A DNA stretch of 33,522 nt from Caballeronia zhejiangensis (GTDB taxonomy: Bacteria > Pseudomonadota > Gammaproteobacteria > Burkholderiales > Burkholderiaceae), in contig NZ_JFHD01000053.1 in assembly GCF_000698575.1 (NCBI RefSeq), forward strand, positions 1 through 33,522, given 5' to 3'. Both the position numbers and the translations under genes were made by a program. The notes beneath the pieces were generated by a model that was not told where the DNA came from, searched no databases, and worked only from the letters and a program-made list of their open reading frames with translations. This document shows, piece after piece, positions 7,909 to 16,764 of this stretch (position 1 is the first letter of the stretch; each line of letters starts with the position of its first letter).

Positions 7909-7924
7909 CTCGAAGGAGAACGCG

Positions 7925-9019
7925 ATGCAGGATGGACGCACGACCTTATCGAAGTTCCTGATCGACACGCTCGACCGCAAGCCCGGACCCGAGGCGGCGA
8001 GCGGACTCTCCGCGCTGTTGATCGACGTGGCCGCATCGATCAAGACGATCGCGGCCGCATTGACGCGCGGCGCGTTGAGCGGACAGCACGGCTCGGCACA
8101 ATCGATCAATACGCATGGCGAGGAACAAAAGAAGCTCGACCTTGTGACCAACGATATCTTCCTGCAGCATTGCGAATGGGACGGTCTGCTCGCGGGCATG
8201 GTGTCGGAAGAAATGGACGACGTCTACGCGATTCCCGAGCCGTATCCGCGTGGCGAGTATCTGCTCGCGTTCGATCCGCTCGATGGCTCGTCCAACATCG
8301 ATATCAACGGCGTAGTCGGATCGATCTTCTCGGTGTTGAGGCGCGCGAGCGACGAAAGCGACGCGCCCAACGATGCAGCGTTTCTGCGTCCGGGCCGCGA
8401 GCAGGTTGCGGCAGGCTATGCGATCTACGGCCCGTCGACGATGCTCGTGCTCTCCGTCGGCAATGGCACGCACGGCTTCACGCTCGAACGCGATGTCGGC
8501 AACTTCGTGCTCACGCACTCCGATATTCGCATTCCCGAGGATTCGTGCGAGTTCGCGATCAACGCATCGAACGAGCGCTTCTGGGAACCCCCCGTGCGCC
8601 GCTACGTGCAGGAATGCAAGGACGGCCGCACCGGATGCCGCGCGCAGGACTTCAACATGCGCTGGATCGCATCGATGGTCGCGGAAGTGCATCGCATCCT
8701 CATGCGCGGCGGCGTGTTCATGTATCCGCGCGACTTCAAGACGCCAGCGATGGAAGGCCGCCTGCGTCTCCTGTATGAAGCCAGCCCGATGAGCTTTCTC
8801 GTCGAGCAGGCGGGCGGGCTGTCGATCACCGGGCGCGAACGCATTCTCGATGTCGAGCCGAAAGCGCTGCATCAACGCGTGCCCGTGATACTCGGCTCAC
8901 GCAACGAAGTCGACCGCATTCAGCGCTATCACGGCGAATACGATCGCGGCGAGGACAAGCCGTTCACGTCGCCCTTGTTCAAGGAGCGCTCGCTGTTCCT
9001 GCCGGAAACGGAAGCCTGA
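7925..9019 (+). CDS. cbbF: Fructose-1,6-bisphosphatase class I
   Basis: The 364-residue enzyme hydrolyses fructose-1,6-bisphosphate (and probably sedoheptulose-1,7-bisphosphate in this setting) to regenerate RuBP. The metal and substrate motif FDPLDGSSNID lies at residues 116-126, preceded by the VSEEMDD metal-ligand segment near 93-99. The later GGVFMYPRDFK and EQAGGLSITG blocks are also intact. A GAAGGAGAA ribosome site precedes the ATG. It is the fourth gene of the operon. The adjacent phosphoribulokinase and transketolase genes support the cbb assignment over a purely gluconeogenic Fbp. Confidence 0.95.
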   Translation: MQDGRTTLSKFLIDTLDRKPGPEAASGLSALLIDVAASIKTIAAALTRGALSGQHGSAQSINTHGEEQKKLDLVTNDIFLQHCEWDGLLAGMVSEEMDDVYAIPEPYPRGEYLLAFDPLDGSSNIDINGVVGSIFSVLRRASDESDAPNDAAFLRPGREQVAAGYAIYGPSTMLVLSVGNGTHGFTLERDVGNFVLTHSDIRIPEDSCEFAINASNERFWEPPVRRYVQECKDGRTGCRAQDFNMRWIASMVAEVHRILMRGGVFMYPRDFKTPAMEGRLRLLYEASPMSFLVEQAGGLSITGRERILDVEPKALHQRVPVILGSRNEVDRIQRYHGEYDRGEDKPFTSPLFKERSLFLPETEA

Positions 9020-9068
9020 TCCCGCATCTGAAACGGCGCTCATCGATTACATTCAGGGAGACAAGCGC

Positions 9069-9941
9069 ATGTCAGTCAAACATCCGATCGTTGCAGTGAC
9101 CGGTTCGAGCGGCGCCGGCACCACCACCGTCATGAAGAGCTTCACGCATATCTTCAGGCGCGAAAAAATCAACGCGCAGATCGTCGAAGGCGATGCGTTC
9201 CATCGATACGATCGCCTCGGCATGCGCGAAGCGATGAAGCAGAGCGAACGCGACGGTCTCGTCAACTTCAGCCACTTCGGGCCGGAAGCGAATCTGCTGC
9301 ATGAACTCGAAACGCTGTTCGATACCTACGGCGAAACCGGCGGCGGCAAGTTTCGCCACTACGTGCACGATGAAGGCGAAGCCGTGCATTACAAGCAGGA
9401 AGCGGGCACCTTCACGCCATGGGAAGACGTCACGCCCGGCACGGACATGATGTTCTACGAAGGCCTGCATGGCGCAGCCGTCACCGACAAGGTCGATATC
9501 GCGCGTCATGCGGACTTGCTCGTCGGCGTGGTGCCGATCATCAATCTCGAATGGATTCAGAAGCTGCATCGCGATCAGACGATGCGCGGTTACTCGCATG
9601 AAGCCGTCGTCGATACGATCCTGCGCCGCATGCCCGATTACGTGAACTACATCTGCCCGCAATTCTCGCGCACGCATGTGAATTTCCAGCGCGTGCCGAC
9701 CGTGGATACGTCGAACCCGTTCACGTCGCGCGAGATTCCGCAGCCCGACGAGAGCTTCGTCGTGATCCGCTTCGCGAAGCCGAAGGGCATCGACTTTCCG
9801 TATCTGTTGACGATGCTGCACGACTCGTTCATGTCGCGGCCGAATGTGATCGTCGTGCCCGGCGGCAAGATGGGTCTCGCGATGCAGCTCATCTTCACGC
9901 CGATGATCCTGCAGCTACGCGACCGGCGCGCGCGCGCATGA
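9069..9941 (+). CDS. cbbP: Phosphoribulokinase
   Basis: The 290-residue enzyme makes RuBP from ribulose-5-phosphate and ATP. It is the proteobacterial type, about 290 residues, without the redox-regulatory cysteine pair of plant enzymes. The ATP loop is GSSGAGTTT (residues 12-20). The acidic VEGDAFHRYDR segment and the FYEGLHGA block with its catalytic acid are present. Enzymes of this type are usually octameric and activated by NADH. An AGGGAGA ribosome site precedes the ATG. The gene is 49 bp after cbbF and 35 bp before cbbT. Together with RuBisCO it makes a functional Calvin cycle very likely. Confidence 0.96.
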   Translation: MSVKHPIVAVTGSSGAGTTTVMKSFTHIFRREKINAQIVEGDAFHRYDRLGMREAMKQSERDGLVNFSHFGPEANLLHELETLFDTYGETGGGKFRHYVHDEGEAVHYKQEAGTFTPWEDVTPGTDMMFYEGLHGAAVTDKVDIARHADLLVGVVPIINLEWIQKLHRDQTMRGYSHEAVVDTILRRMPDYVNYICPQFSRTHVNFQRVPTVDTSNPFTSREIPQPDESFVVIRFAKPKGIDFPYLLTMLHDSFMSRPNVIVVPGGKMGLAMQLIFTPMILQLRDRRARA

Positions 9942-9976
9942 AAGGTTTCTCATCATCGCATCCAAGGAGGCATCAC

Positions 9977-12019
9977 ATGAATGCCGTCGCTGAAGCATTG
10001 CCCCGACTTCATCGCTCACCCGACACGCGGCAGATGGCGAACGCGTTGCGCATGCTAGCCGTCGATGCCGTGAGCCAGGCCAACTCCGGTCATCCCGGCA
10101 TGCCGATGGGCATGGCGGAGATCGCGGTCGCGTTATGGGGACGTCATCTGAAACATAATCCCGCCCATCCCGACTGGCCCGATCGCGACCGCTTCGTGCT
10201 GTCGAACGGGCACGGCTCGATGCTGCTCTATGCGTTGCTGCATCTGAGCGGCTATGACTTGTCCATCGACGAGATCAAGCGCTTCCGGCAGATGGGCAGC
10301 AAGACGCCCGGACATCCGGAATTCGGCGTGACGCCCGGCGTCGAAACGACGACCGGACCGCTCGGGCAAGGGCTGACGAACGCAGTCGGCATGGCGCTTG
10401 CCGAAGCCTTGCTCGCGCGCGAGTTCAATCGGCCGGGGCATGAGATCGTCGACCATCGCACGTATGTTTTCGCGGGCGACGGCTGTCTGATGGAAGGCGT
10501 GTCGCACGAAGCGGCGTCGCTTGCGGGCACGTTGCGGCTGAACAAGCTCACCGTGCTTTACGACGACAACGGCATTTCCATCGATGGCCACGTCGACGGC
10601 TGGTTCACCGACGATACGCCGAAGCGCTTCGAATCGTACGGCTGGCATGTCGTGCGCGCGGTGGACGGCCACGATGTCGACGACGTATCGCATGCGTTGC
10701 AGCTCGCGCGCGAGTCGGACCGGCCGACGCTGATCTGCTGCAAGACGGTGATCGGCCTCGGCGCGCCGAAGATGGCCGGCACGCACGATGTGCACGGCGC
10801 GCCGCTTCCCGCCGACGAAGTGGAAGCGACGCGGCACGCGCTTGGCTGGATGCATCCGCCGTTCGAGATCCCATCGCCGATACGCGCGCTGTGGGACGCG
10901 CGCGAGGCGGGCGCGGCGGCACAGGACGACTGGAATCGTCGCTTCGGTGCGTATCGCCGCGTGTTTCCGGGCGAGGCCGCCGAATTCGAGCGGCGCGTGC
11001 GCGGCGCGTTGCCCGCGAACTGGCGCGACACGGCGCATACGCTCGTGCGCGATGCGGATCGCGCGCGACAGAGCATCGCGACCCGCAAGGCGTCGCAACT
11101 CGCGATCGAAGGACTGGCGCGCGCGTTGCCCGAACTGCTCGGCGGTTCGGCCGACCTGACCGGCTCGAATCTCACGCGCTGGAAGGACGCGGTCGATGTA
11201 AGCGCCGCGCCGGAGAAGGGCAACTACATCCACTTCGGCGTGCGCGAGTTCGGCATGAGCGCGGTGCTGAACGGCGTTGCGCTGCATCGCGGGTATCTGC
11301 CGTTCGGCGGCACGTTTCTGACGTTCTCCGACTATTCGCGCAATGCGCTGCGCATGGCCGCGCTGATGAAGACGCGAACGGTGTTCGTTTTCACGCACGA
11401 TTCCATCGGACTCGGCGAGGATGGCCCGACGCATCAGCCGATCGAACACGCCGCGACGCTGCGCATGATTCCGGGCCTCGACGTGTGGCGTCCGTGCGAT
11501 ACGGTCGAGACGATGCAGGCGTGGATCGGCGCGATCGAGCGCGACCGGCCTTCGTGTCTGCTGTTGTCGCGGCAGACTTTGCCGTTCGTGCCGCGCGACG
11601 AAGCGCAGATCGACGGCATCGAGCGCGGCGGCTACGTGCTCGCCGACTGGCCTTCGACTTGCGAGCGCGATGCGCGCCGCGTCGTGTTGATCGCGACCGG
11701 CTCGGAAGTCGCGCTTGCGCTCGCCGCCGTCGAGCCGCTGAAGAAAGAGGGCATTCTCGCGCGCGTCGTGTCGATGCCTTCGACGACCGTGTTCGATCGC
11801 CAGTGCAACGCGTGGCGCGAACGCGTGCTGCCCGAAGGCGTGCCGCGTGTCGCGATCGAAGCGGGCGTCACGGCGTTCTGGCGGCAGTACGTCGGGCTGA
11901 ATGGCGGCGTGATCGGCATCGATCGCTTCGGTGAATCGGCGCCCGCCAGCGAACTGTTCGCGCACTTCGGCGTGACGACCGATGCGCTCGTCGACGAAGC
12001 GCGCCGCGTGGCCGCATGA
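9977..12019 (+). CDS. cbbT: Transketolase
   Basis: The 680-residue thiamine-diphosphate enzyme transfers two-carbon units in the regenerative half of the Calvin cycle. N-terminal markers are NSGHPGMPMG (residues 36-45), the TPP/Mg motif GDGCLMEG (167-174) and LYDDNGISIDG. The pyrimidine domain shows VREFGMSAVLNG, and a HDSIGLGEDGPTHQP block follows. I chose the ATG at 9977 because AAGGAGG lies 6 nt before it; the frame stays open 13 codons further upstream to 9938 without a ribosome site. The operon lacks cbbE, cbbG, cbbK and cbbZ, which some relatives carry, so those steps must be encoded elsewhere. Confidence 0.95.
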   Translation: MNAVAEALPRLHRSPDTRQMANALRMLAVDAVSQANSGHPGMPMGMAEIAVALWGRHLKHNPAHPDWPDRDRFVLSNGHGSMLLYALLHLSGYDLSIDEIKRFRQMGSKTPGHPEFGVTPGVETTTGPLGQGLTNAVGMALAEALLAREFNRPGHEIVDHRTYVFAGDGCLMEGVSHEAASLAGTLRLNKLTVLYDDNGISIDGHVDGWFTDDTPKRFESYGWHVVRAVDGHDVDDVSHALQLARESDRPTLICCKTVIGLGAPKMAGTHDVHGAPLPADEVEATRHALGWMHPPFEIPSPIRALWDAREAGAAAQDDWNRRFGAYRRVFPGEAAEFERRVRGALPANWRDTAHTLVRDADRARQSIATRKASQLAIEGLARALPELLGGSADLTGSNLTRWKDAVDVSAAPEKGNYIHFGVREFGMSAVLNGVALHRGYLPFGGTFLTFSDYSRNALRMAALMKTRTVFVFTHDSIGLGEDGPTHQPIEHAATLRMIPGLDVWRPCDTVETMQAWIGAIERDRPSCLLLSRQTLPFVPRDEAQIDGIERGGYVLADWPSTCERDARRVVLIATGSEVALALAAVEPLKKEGILARVVSMPSTTVFDRQCNAWRERVLPEGVPRVAIEAGVTAFWRQYVGLNGGVIGIDRFGESAPASELFAHFGVTTDALVDEARRVAA

Positions 12020-12047
12020 TTTTCGCGTTTTGCATGGAGACATCACG

Positions 12048-13085
12048 ATGGCTTTCATCGCATTGAGGCAGTTGCTGGATCACGCGGCGGAGCACGGTTA
12101 CGGCGTGCCCGCGTTCAACGTCAACAACATGGAGCAGGTCCACGCGATCATGCAGGCGGCCGAGGCGACGAGAAGCCCGGTCATCCTGCAGGCGTCGGCG
12201 GGCGCGCGCAAGTATGCGGGCGAGCCGTATCTGCGGCATCTGGTGTTGGCGGCGGTCGAGGCGCATCCGGATATTCCGGTGGTGCTGCATCAGGATCACG
12301 GCGCGAGCCCGTCGGTTTGCCAGCAGGCGATTCGTTCGGGCTTCACCTCCGTGATGATGGACGGCTCGCTCATGCCCGATCAGAAAACGCCCGCGGAATA
12401 CGACTACAACGTGGACGTGAGCCGGCGCGTCGTCGAGGCGGCGCATTCGGTGGGCGTGTCGGTGGAGGGCGAGCTGGGTTGTCTCGGATCGCTGGAGACG
12501 GGGCGCGCCGGCGACGAGGACGGCGTCGGCGCACAAGGCGCGCTGAGTCACGATCGCCTGCTGACCGATCCCGACGAAGCGCGCGCGTTCGTCGAGGCGA
12601 CGGGCATCGATGCGCTCGCGATCGCCATCGGCACGTCGCACGGCGCTTACAAGTTCAGCCGCCAGCCAACCGGCGATATTCTCGCGATCGATCGCATCGC
12701 CGAGATTCACGCGCGCATTCCGGATACGCATCTCGTGATGCACGGTTCGTCGTCAGTGCCGCAGGAATGGCTCGCGATCATCCGCGAGCATGGCGGCGAG
12801 ATACCGGCGACGTTCGGCGTGCCCGTCGATGAAATTCGGCGCGGCATCGCGAACGGCGTGCGCAAGGTGAACATCGATACGGATATCCGGCTCGCGATGA
12901 CCGGCGCGATGCGGCGCGCGATGGCGTCGGCGAAGTCGGAGTTCGATCCGAGGCATGCGCTGAAGGCGGCGACGGCGGCGGCGCGGGATTTATGCGTCGA
13001 GCGGTTCGAGGCGTTCGGCTGCGCGGGACACGCGGATCGCATCAGGCCGATGGGACTCGAGGCGATGGCGAAGCGGTATCACTGA
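12048..13085 (+). CDS. cbbA: Fructose-bisphosphate aldolase class II
   Basis: The 345-residue zinc aldolase forms fructose-1,6-bisphosphate and probably sedoheptulose-1,7-bisphosphate for RuBP regeneration. The Zn site motif LHQDHGAS has His81 and His84. The SVEGELGCLG block, the later zinc-binding IGTSHGAYKF and the VMHGSSS phosphate site are all present, as is the KVNIDTD segment near the C-terminus. The start at 12048 matches the conserved MAFIALRQLLDHAAE opening and has GGAGA upstream; the longer open frame from 11982 overlaps cbbT and is unlikely. This is the last gene of the cbb operon. No obvious intrinsic terminator follows. Confidence 0.95.
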   Translation: MAFIALRQLLDHAAEHGYGVPAFNVNNMEQVHAIMQAAEATRSPVILQASAGARKYAGEPYLRHLVLAAVEAHPDIPVVLHQDHGASPSVCQQAIRSGFTSVMMDGSLMPDQKTPAEYDYNVDVSRRVVEAAHSVGVSVEGELGCLGSLETGRAGDEDGVGAQGALSHDRLLTDPDEARAFVEATGIDALAIAIGTSHGAYKFSRQPTGDILAIDRIAEIHARIPDTHLVMHGSSSVPQEWLAIIREHGGEIPATFGVPVDEIRRGIANGVRKVNIDTDIRLAMTGAMRRAMASAKSEFDPRHALKAATAAARDLCVERFEAFGCAGHADRIRPMGLEAMAKRYH

Positions 13086-13164
13086 GAGGAGCGCCGCTCG
13101 GTGAGACGGGCGGCTTCAGGCAGATCCTTCTGCGCTTCTTCGACACTGAAAATATACTCATGTC

Positions 13165-13200
13165 CTCGGATAGTTAAGGAGAACTTCGATGCTATCCGAG
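13165..13200 (+). other. Hairpin enclosing a ribosome site and ATG (possible leader or small ORF)
   Basis: CTCGGATAG (13165-13173) pairs perfectly with CTATCCGAG (13192-13200). The 18-nt loop holds AAGGAG and, 7 nt later, an ATG at 13189 that opens a 47-codon frame ending at 13332. A TATACT -10-like hexamer lies at 13153-13158, so a transcript from it would begin at the stem; I found no good -35. The small frame has no recognisable product and runs antisense into the 3' end of the glycosyltransferase gene. I treat it as a structure, not as a gene. Confidence 0.35.
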
Positions 13201-13249
13201 TGCAATCGCCCCACCAATATGCCAAACCGCCAATCGAAACAATTGGGAC

Positions 13250-14626
13250 CTATTTCATGCCTACCGAATCACCGACAGCCATCCCCGCATGTTCCATCTC
13301 GGCCCTGCGCAATCGAAGATCGTACGACATGAGCAGCGCCCGCATCTGCGGCGACATGCCGTGATAGTGAACGAGAAAGCTCGACGGCACACGAAAGCCC
13401 CACGGCGTGTTGATGTCAACGAGGCTGCATATGTCTTCGCTGCCCAACGATGCCTGCTCCGAGACCGCGCAATTGAAATGCCATTGATCCCCGCCGCCCG
13501 ATACGAGACTTTGCTTGTCATCGACGTTCTCGACGCTTGCGATGACCCGATCGAGTAGCGCGGCATTCGCAGGCGTGCGGCGAAAGCCCATCACGCCTGA
13601 ATTGAAAATCCAGGTGCCGACATCGCGCGCAAGAACGAGATCGCGGCTGCTGCAGAAAGACTCGAGCGGCCGGTCGAGATCGTTGACGAGCGTGTCGGCG
13701 TCGAGCCAGAAAGCCCATTCGTGATGCGGGAGATTTTCGCGCAGCAGGAAAGGCTTGACCCAATTGCCGCGCATCGGCAGGCGTTCGGCGATGCGGCGCG
13801 GAACCTCGCGATGCACGTACAAGGTATAGCCATGACGTTCGCAATACTCACGCAGGTTCGCTTCTGCGATGCGTCCGTAGATCGCTGCCTCTGGCGTGTA
13901 GACGGTCGTGATCGACACGGGCCGTCCGGGATTGCAGGTGCTCATGGCCGTCATCGTGCTTTCATCGGATGCGCCGTCCTCGAACGCACGCGCATGGTTG
14001 TTGCGATGTGCATTGAGATGCTCGATGAGCGCTTCCCGCAGCCGGGGATGCACGCATGTTCGCGAGAGATCGGCGTGCTCTTCGGCGATAGCGAGCGCGA
14101 ATACGCGAAACCGCGGCCATACGGGCATGAGGGGGCCACTGGCGGCGAGCACCGCGTAGATCGGGTTCCGCGCGTTACCGCAAACGCGAGGAAACGTGCA
14201 TGCATCGAAGGCATCGAGCAGGTCGGTTTCGATTGGCGGTATAGGCGATCCGAACCGGCAGCGATTCACGACTTTCAGCAGCTCGGCGCGCACCCGAGCC
14301 GTGTTGCGCCAGATTTGAACATCGGGTTGAGGCTGCACGTCCTTGATACGGGTGAGCAGCCAGTCGCGTTCGCCGAGCACGAAGTCGAGCGGCACCGGCT
14401 CGACGATCGCAGCGTTCTCGCTCAGCAACAAAACGATCTCGCCCTCTTCGGCGCGGTGCATTTCGGAAAGCAGCGACTCGTACTTGAAGAGCCATTGCGC
14501 CGGCGCGTTCCGATAGATGTCTGCCGCGTCGATGACGATATGGCGATACCCATGCAAGGCGGCATAGTGTCGATGATTGTCGAGCGCTGCGCGGGAGGGG
14601 TGAAGAAAAAGACTGATGACTTGCAT
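13250..14626 (-). CDS. Two-domain GT34 (GMA12/MNN10-like) glycosyltransferase
   Basis: The 458-residue protein has two glycosyltransferase-like halves. The C-terminal half shows ANLREYCERHGYTLYVHRE (256-274), a NWVKPFLL segment and the DxD metal motif in FWLDADTLV (DAD, 309-311), all typical of the galactosyl transferase GMA12/MNN10 family. The N-terminal half has a similar HYAALHGYRHIVIDA opening (20-34), but its counterpart of the DxD motif reads LLLSENAAI (66-74), so it is probably catalytically dead. No signal peptide or membrane segment is evident. Donor and acceptor are unknown. The gene opposes its C1 neighbours, has no metabolic link with them, and is flanked by a 22-bp direct repeat, so it looks inserted. 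Confidence 0.7.
   Translation of the reverse strand: MQVISLFLHPSRAALDNHRHYAALHGYRHIVIDAADIYRNAPAQWLFKYESLLSEMHRAEEGEIVLLLSENAAIVEPVPLDFVLGERDWLLTRIKDVQPQPDVQIWRNTARVRAELLKVVNRCRFGSPIPPIETDLLDAFDACTFPRVCGNARNPIYAVLAASGPLMPVWPRFRVFALAIAEEHADLSRTCVHPRLREALIEHLNAHRNNHARAFEDGASDESTMTAMSTCNPGRPVSITTVYTPEAAIYGRIAEANLREYCERHGYTLYVHREVPRRIAERLPMRGNWVKPFLLRENLPHHEWAFWLDADTLVNDLDRPLESFCSSRDLVLARDVGTWIFNSGVMGFRRTPANAALLDRVIASVENVDDKQSLVSGGGDQWHFNCAVSEQASLGSEDICSLVDINTPWGFRVPSSFLVHYHGMSPQMRALLMSYDLRLRRAEMEHAGMAVGDSVGMK
13255..13276. repeat. 22-bp direct repeat, left copy
   Basis: The 22 bases here are identical to 14817-14838, and GCC is shared one base further on. The right copy contains the ATG and first codons (MPTESPT) of the thioredoxin-fold gene. 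This left copy encodes, on the other strand, the last codons of the glycosyltransferase. The copies lie 1,562 bp apart and bracket that gene. Confidence 0.75.
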
Positions 14627-14816
14627 GATGGCGGCGCCGCTCCGTTGAAAGGAGAGCTGCGCGAAGGCTTAAAGGCGTGGAGAAATGTTCAACGGCGGAT
14701 GCGAAGTACAAAAAACTAAGGATTACGCCGTAGTTCATGTTGTTAGCGGAACCGCATTTTAGGCTATTTGCAGTCAACCATTGAATAGTTCGAGCAACCT
14801 TTTTGGAGCGATGTCA

Positions 14817-14838
14817 TCATGCCTACCGAATCACCGAC
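14817..14838. repeat. 22-bp direct repeat, right copy
   Basis: This is the partner of 13255-13276. It covers the start codon and codons 2-6 of the thioredoxin-fold gene at 14819. That gene keeps its own TTGGAG ribosome site just upstream, which suggests that this copy is the original and the left one the duplicate. Confidence 0.75.
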
Positions 14839-15367
14839 TGCCGAACTCGGCGCGATCGCATCCGGTTTCGTGCTCCCCGCGACCGACGGCAGCATGCACA
14901 CACCGCATTCTCTGAAGGGTGAGAACGGCCTCGTGATTGTCTTCATGTGCAATCACTGTCCCTACGTGAAGGCCGCGATGCCGAACCTGATCCGCGATGC
15001 GCGCGCGTTGCATGAAATCGGCGTCAACGTGGCAGGCATCAATTCGAACGATGCGGCCGTCTACACCGACGACGCCTTCGATCGCATGATCGCGGTCGCC
15101 GAAGAATGGAACCTGCCGTTTCCGTATCTGCACGACGAAACGCAGGAAATCGCGCGCGCGTATGGCGCGGTCTGCACGCCGGAGTGCTTCGGCTTCGACC
15201 GCGAATTGCGCCTGAACTATCGCGGCCGAATCGATGCGTCGTGCAAGCAGGCTTTGCCCGATGCGCGCCGCGATCTCTTCGAAGCGATGCGCGCAGTAGC
15301 GATAAACGGCGAAGCGCCCGAAGCGCAATATCCCGCGCTCGGCTGCTCGATCAAATGGAAGCCTTAG
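14819..15367 (+). CDS. Thioredoxin-fold protein (AhpC/TSA-like, CNHC motif)
   Basis: The 182-residue product has the redoxin fold. FMCNHCPYVKA places a CxxC pair at Cys44 and Cys47. The GINSNDAAVYTDDAFDRM and VCTPECFGFD blocks (a cis-Pro loop with a further Cys) are characteristic of this bacterial thioredoxin/peroxiredoxin-like group. No signal peptide is visible, so it should be cytoplasmic. A TTGGAG ribosome site precedes the ATG. It converges on the DHPS-like gene, and the two stop codons overlap. Its electron donor and partner are unknown; a link to the C1 genes is only by position. Confidence 0.8.
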   Translation: MPTESPTAELGAIASGFVLPATDGSMHTPHSLKGENGLVIVFMCNHCPYVKAAMPNLIRDARALHEIGVNVAGINSNDAAVYTDDAFDRMIAVAEEWNLPFPYLHDETQEIARAYGAVCTPECFGFDRELRLNYRGRIDASCKQALPDARRDLFEAMRAVAINGEAPEAQYPALGCSIKWKP

Positions 15368-16764
15368 CTTGTCTTTTTTGTGCTGCCGGGCGCATGCCAC
15401 GCCATCAGGTCTTCATCGGGCCGATCGACTTCGCATCCCCAATCGAGTTGCTCATCCTGATCGAAGCGCTTGCCCAGCTGCCACGCGATTTCCGCGCGCG
15501 CGAGCTGCACGCCGAGGTAGAACGCGTGCCCGCCATCGTTTTCGATCTTCAGCGCGGGATAGAGCGCGAACGGATCGACGGCGACGTGATGCCCGTCGCG
15601 GTTATAGACATGTATGCCGTCCGCCGATACTTGCACGCGAAAATTCGGATCGCGCACGGCGGCGGCGAATGCGGCGATCTCTTCGGCATCGTACGGAAAC
15701 GGCCGCTTTGCGTGCAGCGCGGACAGATCGGCGGATATGCCTTTGGGCAGCGTCTGCGTTTCGCGCGCGGCGTGCATCACGCGACGCGCGACATCGGCTT
15801 CGCGAACGGCGCGGCGCGCGTGCAGGCTGACCGACGTCGTCAGCACGGCGGCGATGCGCAATTCCGCCGCCATGCCGAACAACACTGCGTTGATGCCGCT
15901 CGTGTCGGCCTCGGTCAGCTCGGTCACATTGCCGACGCCCATCATGATCGGCACTTCGGGATGACGCTCGCGCAACGACACGTAACGCGCGATGGACGCC
16001 GCGAGTCCGAACGGAATCGGATCGAGAATCGGATCGGCGAGAAAGGCGCGGCCGCGCCTCGTCATCGCGTCGATTGCGGCATCGAGCGATGCGACGTCCG
16101 CGGGCTCGCGCGGCACGAGTATCGGCGTCGACGCAATTTCATCAGTTATCCATAGCGTATCGACGTTGAGGCTCATCACATAGTCCGCGCCCGCGCGCCC
16201 GCCGCGCACGAGTTCCTCTTCACGCATCGAATCGACGCTCACGCGATAGCCTTGCTCTTTAAGCATCGCGACCGCGTCCTCGAGATGAGCAAACGGCGTT
16301 TCCGGCAGACAGCCGATATCGATTACATCCGCGCCTTGCCGCTTGTATTCGCGCGCGCGCGCCGCGATGCCGTCGAGATCGAGACGCGGCGCATCGACGA
16401 TCTCCGCGAATATCTCCGTCTCGTAGCGCGACAGATCGACATGCCGCGCCTCGCGTCCGAAGAATTGCGGCAAGTCCTTCACCTCTTCGGGACCGCGCTC
16501 GACCTTCACGCCGTAATGCGCGGTGAGGGCGTCGAGATCGCCGCGGCATCGGCCGGGCACGATCATGCGAGTCGTGCCTTCGCTCAAGGGCGTCGCGACG
16601 CGCCGGCGGATCATGTCGGCGGTCATCAGGCCCGCGACCTGAAGGCCGATCTCGCGCACTTCCCATGTGAACGGCGATCCTGCGGCCACAGGCGCGATGC
16701 TTTCGAGCACTTGCCGAAGGCTGGGCTCCGCGAGCCGTCCCGTCAGGAAGACGATGTGTTCCAT
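15364..16764 (-). CDS. Dihydropteroate synthase-like protein of H4MPT biosynthesis
   Basis: The 466-residue product matches the archaeal-type dihydropteroate-synthase-related family found in organisms that use H4MPT. An N-terminal domain of about 150 residues begins MEHIVFLTGRLAEPSLR and resembles the DUF6513 region. It is followed by a TIM barrel with GADVIDIGCLPE, VSVDSMREEE and the MMGVGNVTELTEADTSGIN block, equivalents of the pterin-binding strands of FolP. It probably joins a pterin to the beta-RFAP product or acts close to that step; the bacterial reaction is not proven. The start at 16764 lies inside the dmrB 3' end (22-bp overlap), so the two are translationally coupled, downstream of the sigma-54 activator gene. 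Confidence 0.8.
   Translation of the reverse strand: MEHIVFLTGRLAEPSLRQVLESIAPVAAGSPFTWEVREIGLQVAGLMTADMIRRRVATPLSEGTTRMIVPGRCRGDLDALTAHYGVKVERGPEEVKDLPQFFGREARHVDLSRYETEIFAEIVDAPRLDLDGIAARAREYKRQGADVIDIGCLPETPFAHLEDAVAMLKEQGYRVSVDSMREEELVRGGRAGADYVMSLNVDTLWITDEIASTPILVPREPADVASLDAAIDAMTRRGRAFLADPILDPIPFGLAASIARYVSLRERHPEVPIMMGVGNVTELTEADTSGINAVLFGMAAELRIAAVLTTSVSLHARRAVREADVARRVMHAARETQTLPKGISADLSALHAKRPFPYDAEEIAAFAAAVRDPNFRVQVSADGIHVYNRDGHHVAVDPFALYPALKIENDGGHAFYLGVQLARAEIAWQLGKRFDQDEQLDWGCEVDRPDEDLMAWHAPGSTKKTS

Noticed and set aside
10133..12058. 641-residue antisense open frame across cbbT
   Set aside because: It is a GC-rich shadow of a certain gene with Arg/His/Ala-rich composition and no recognisable domain. 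The same applies to 4352-5974 opposite cbbL and 29293-30990 opposite xoxF.
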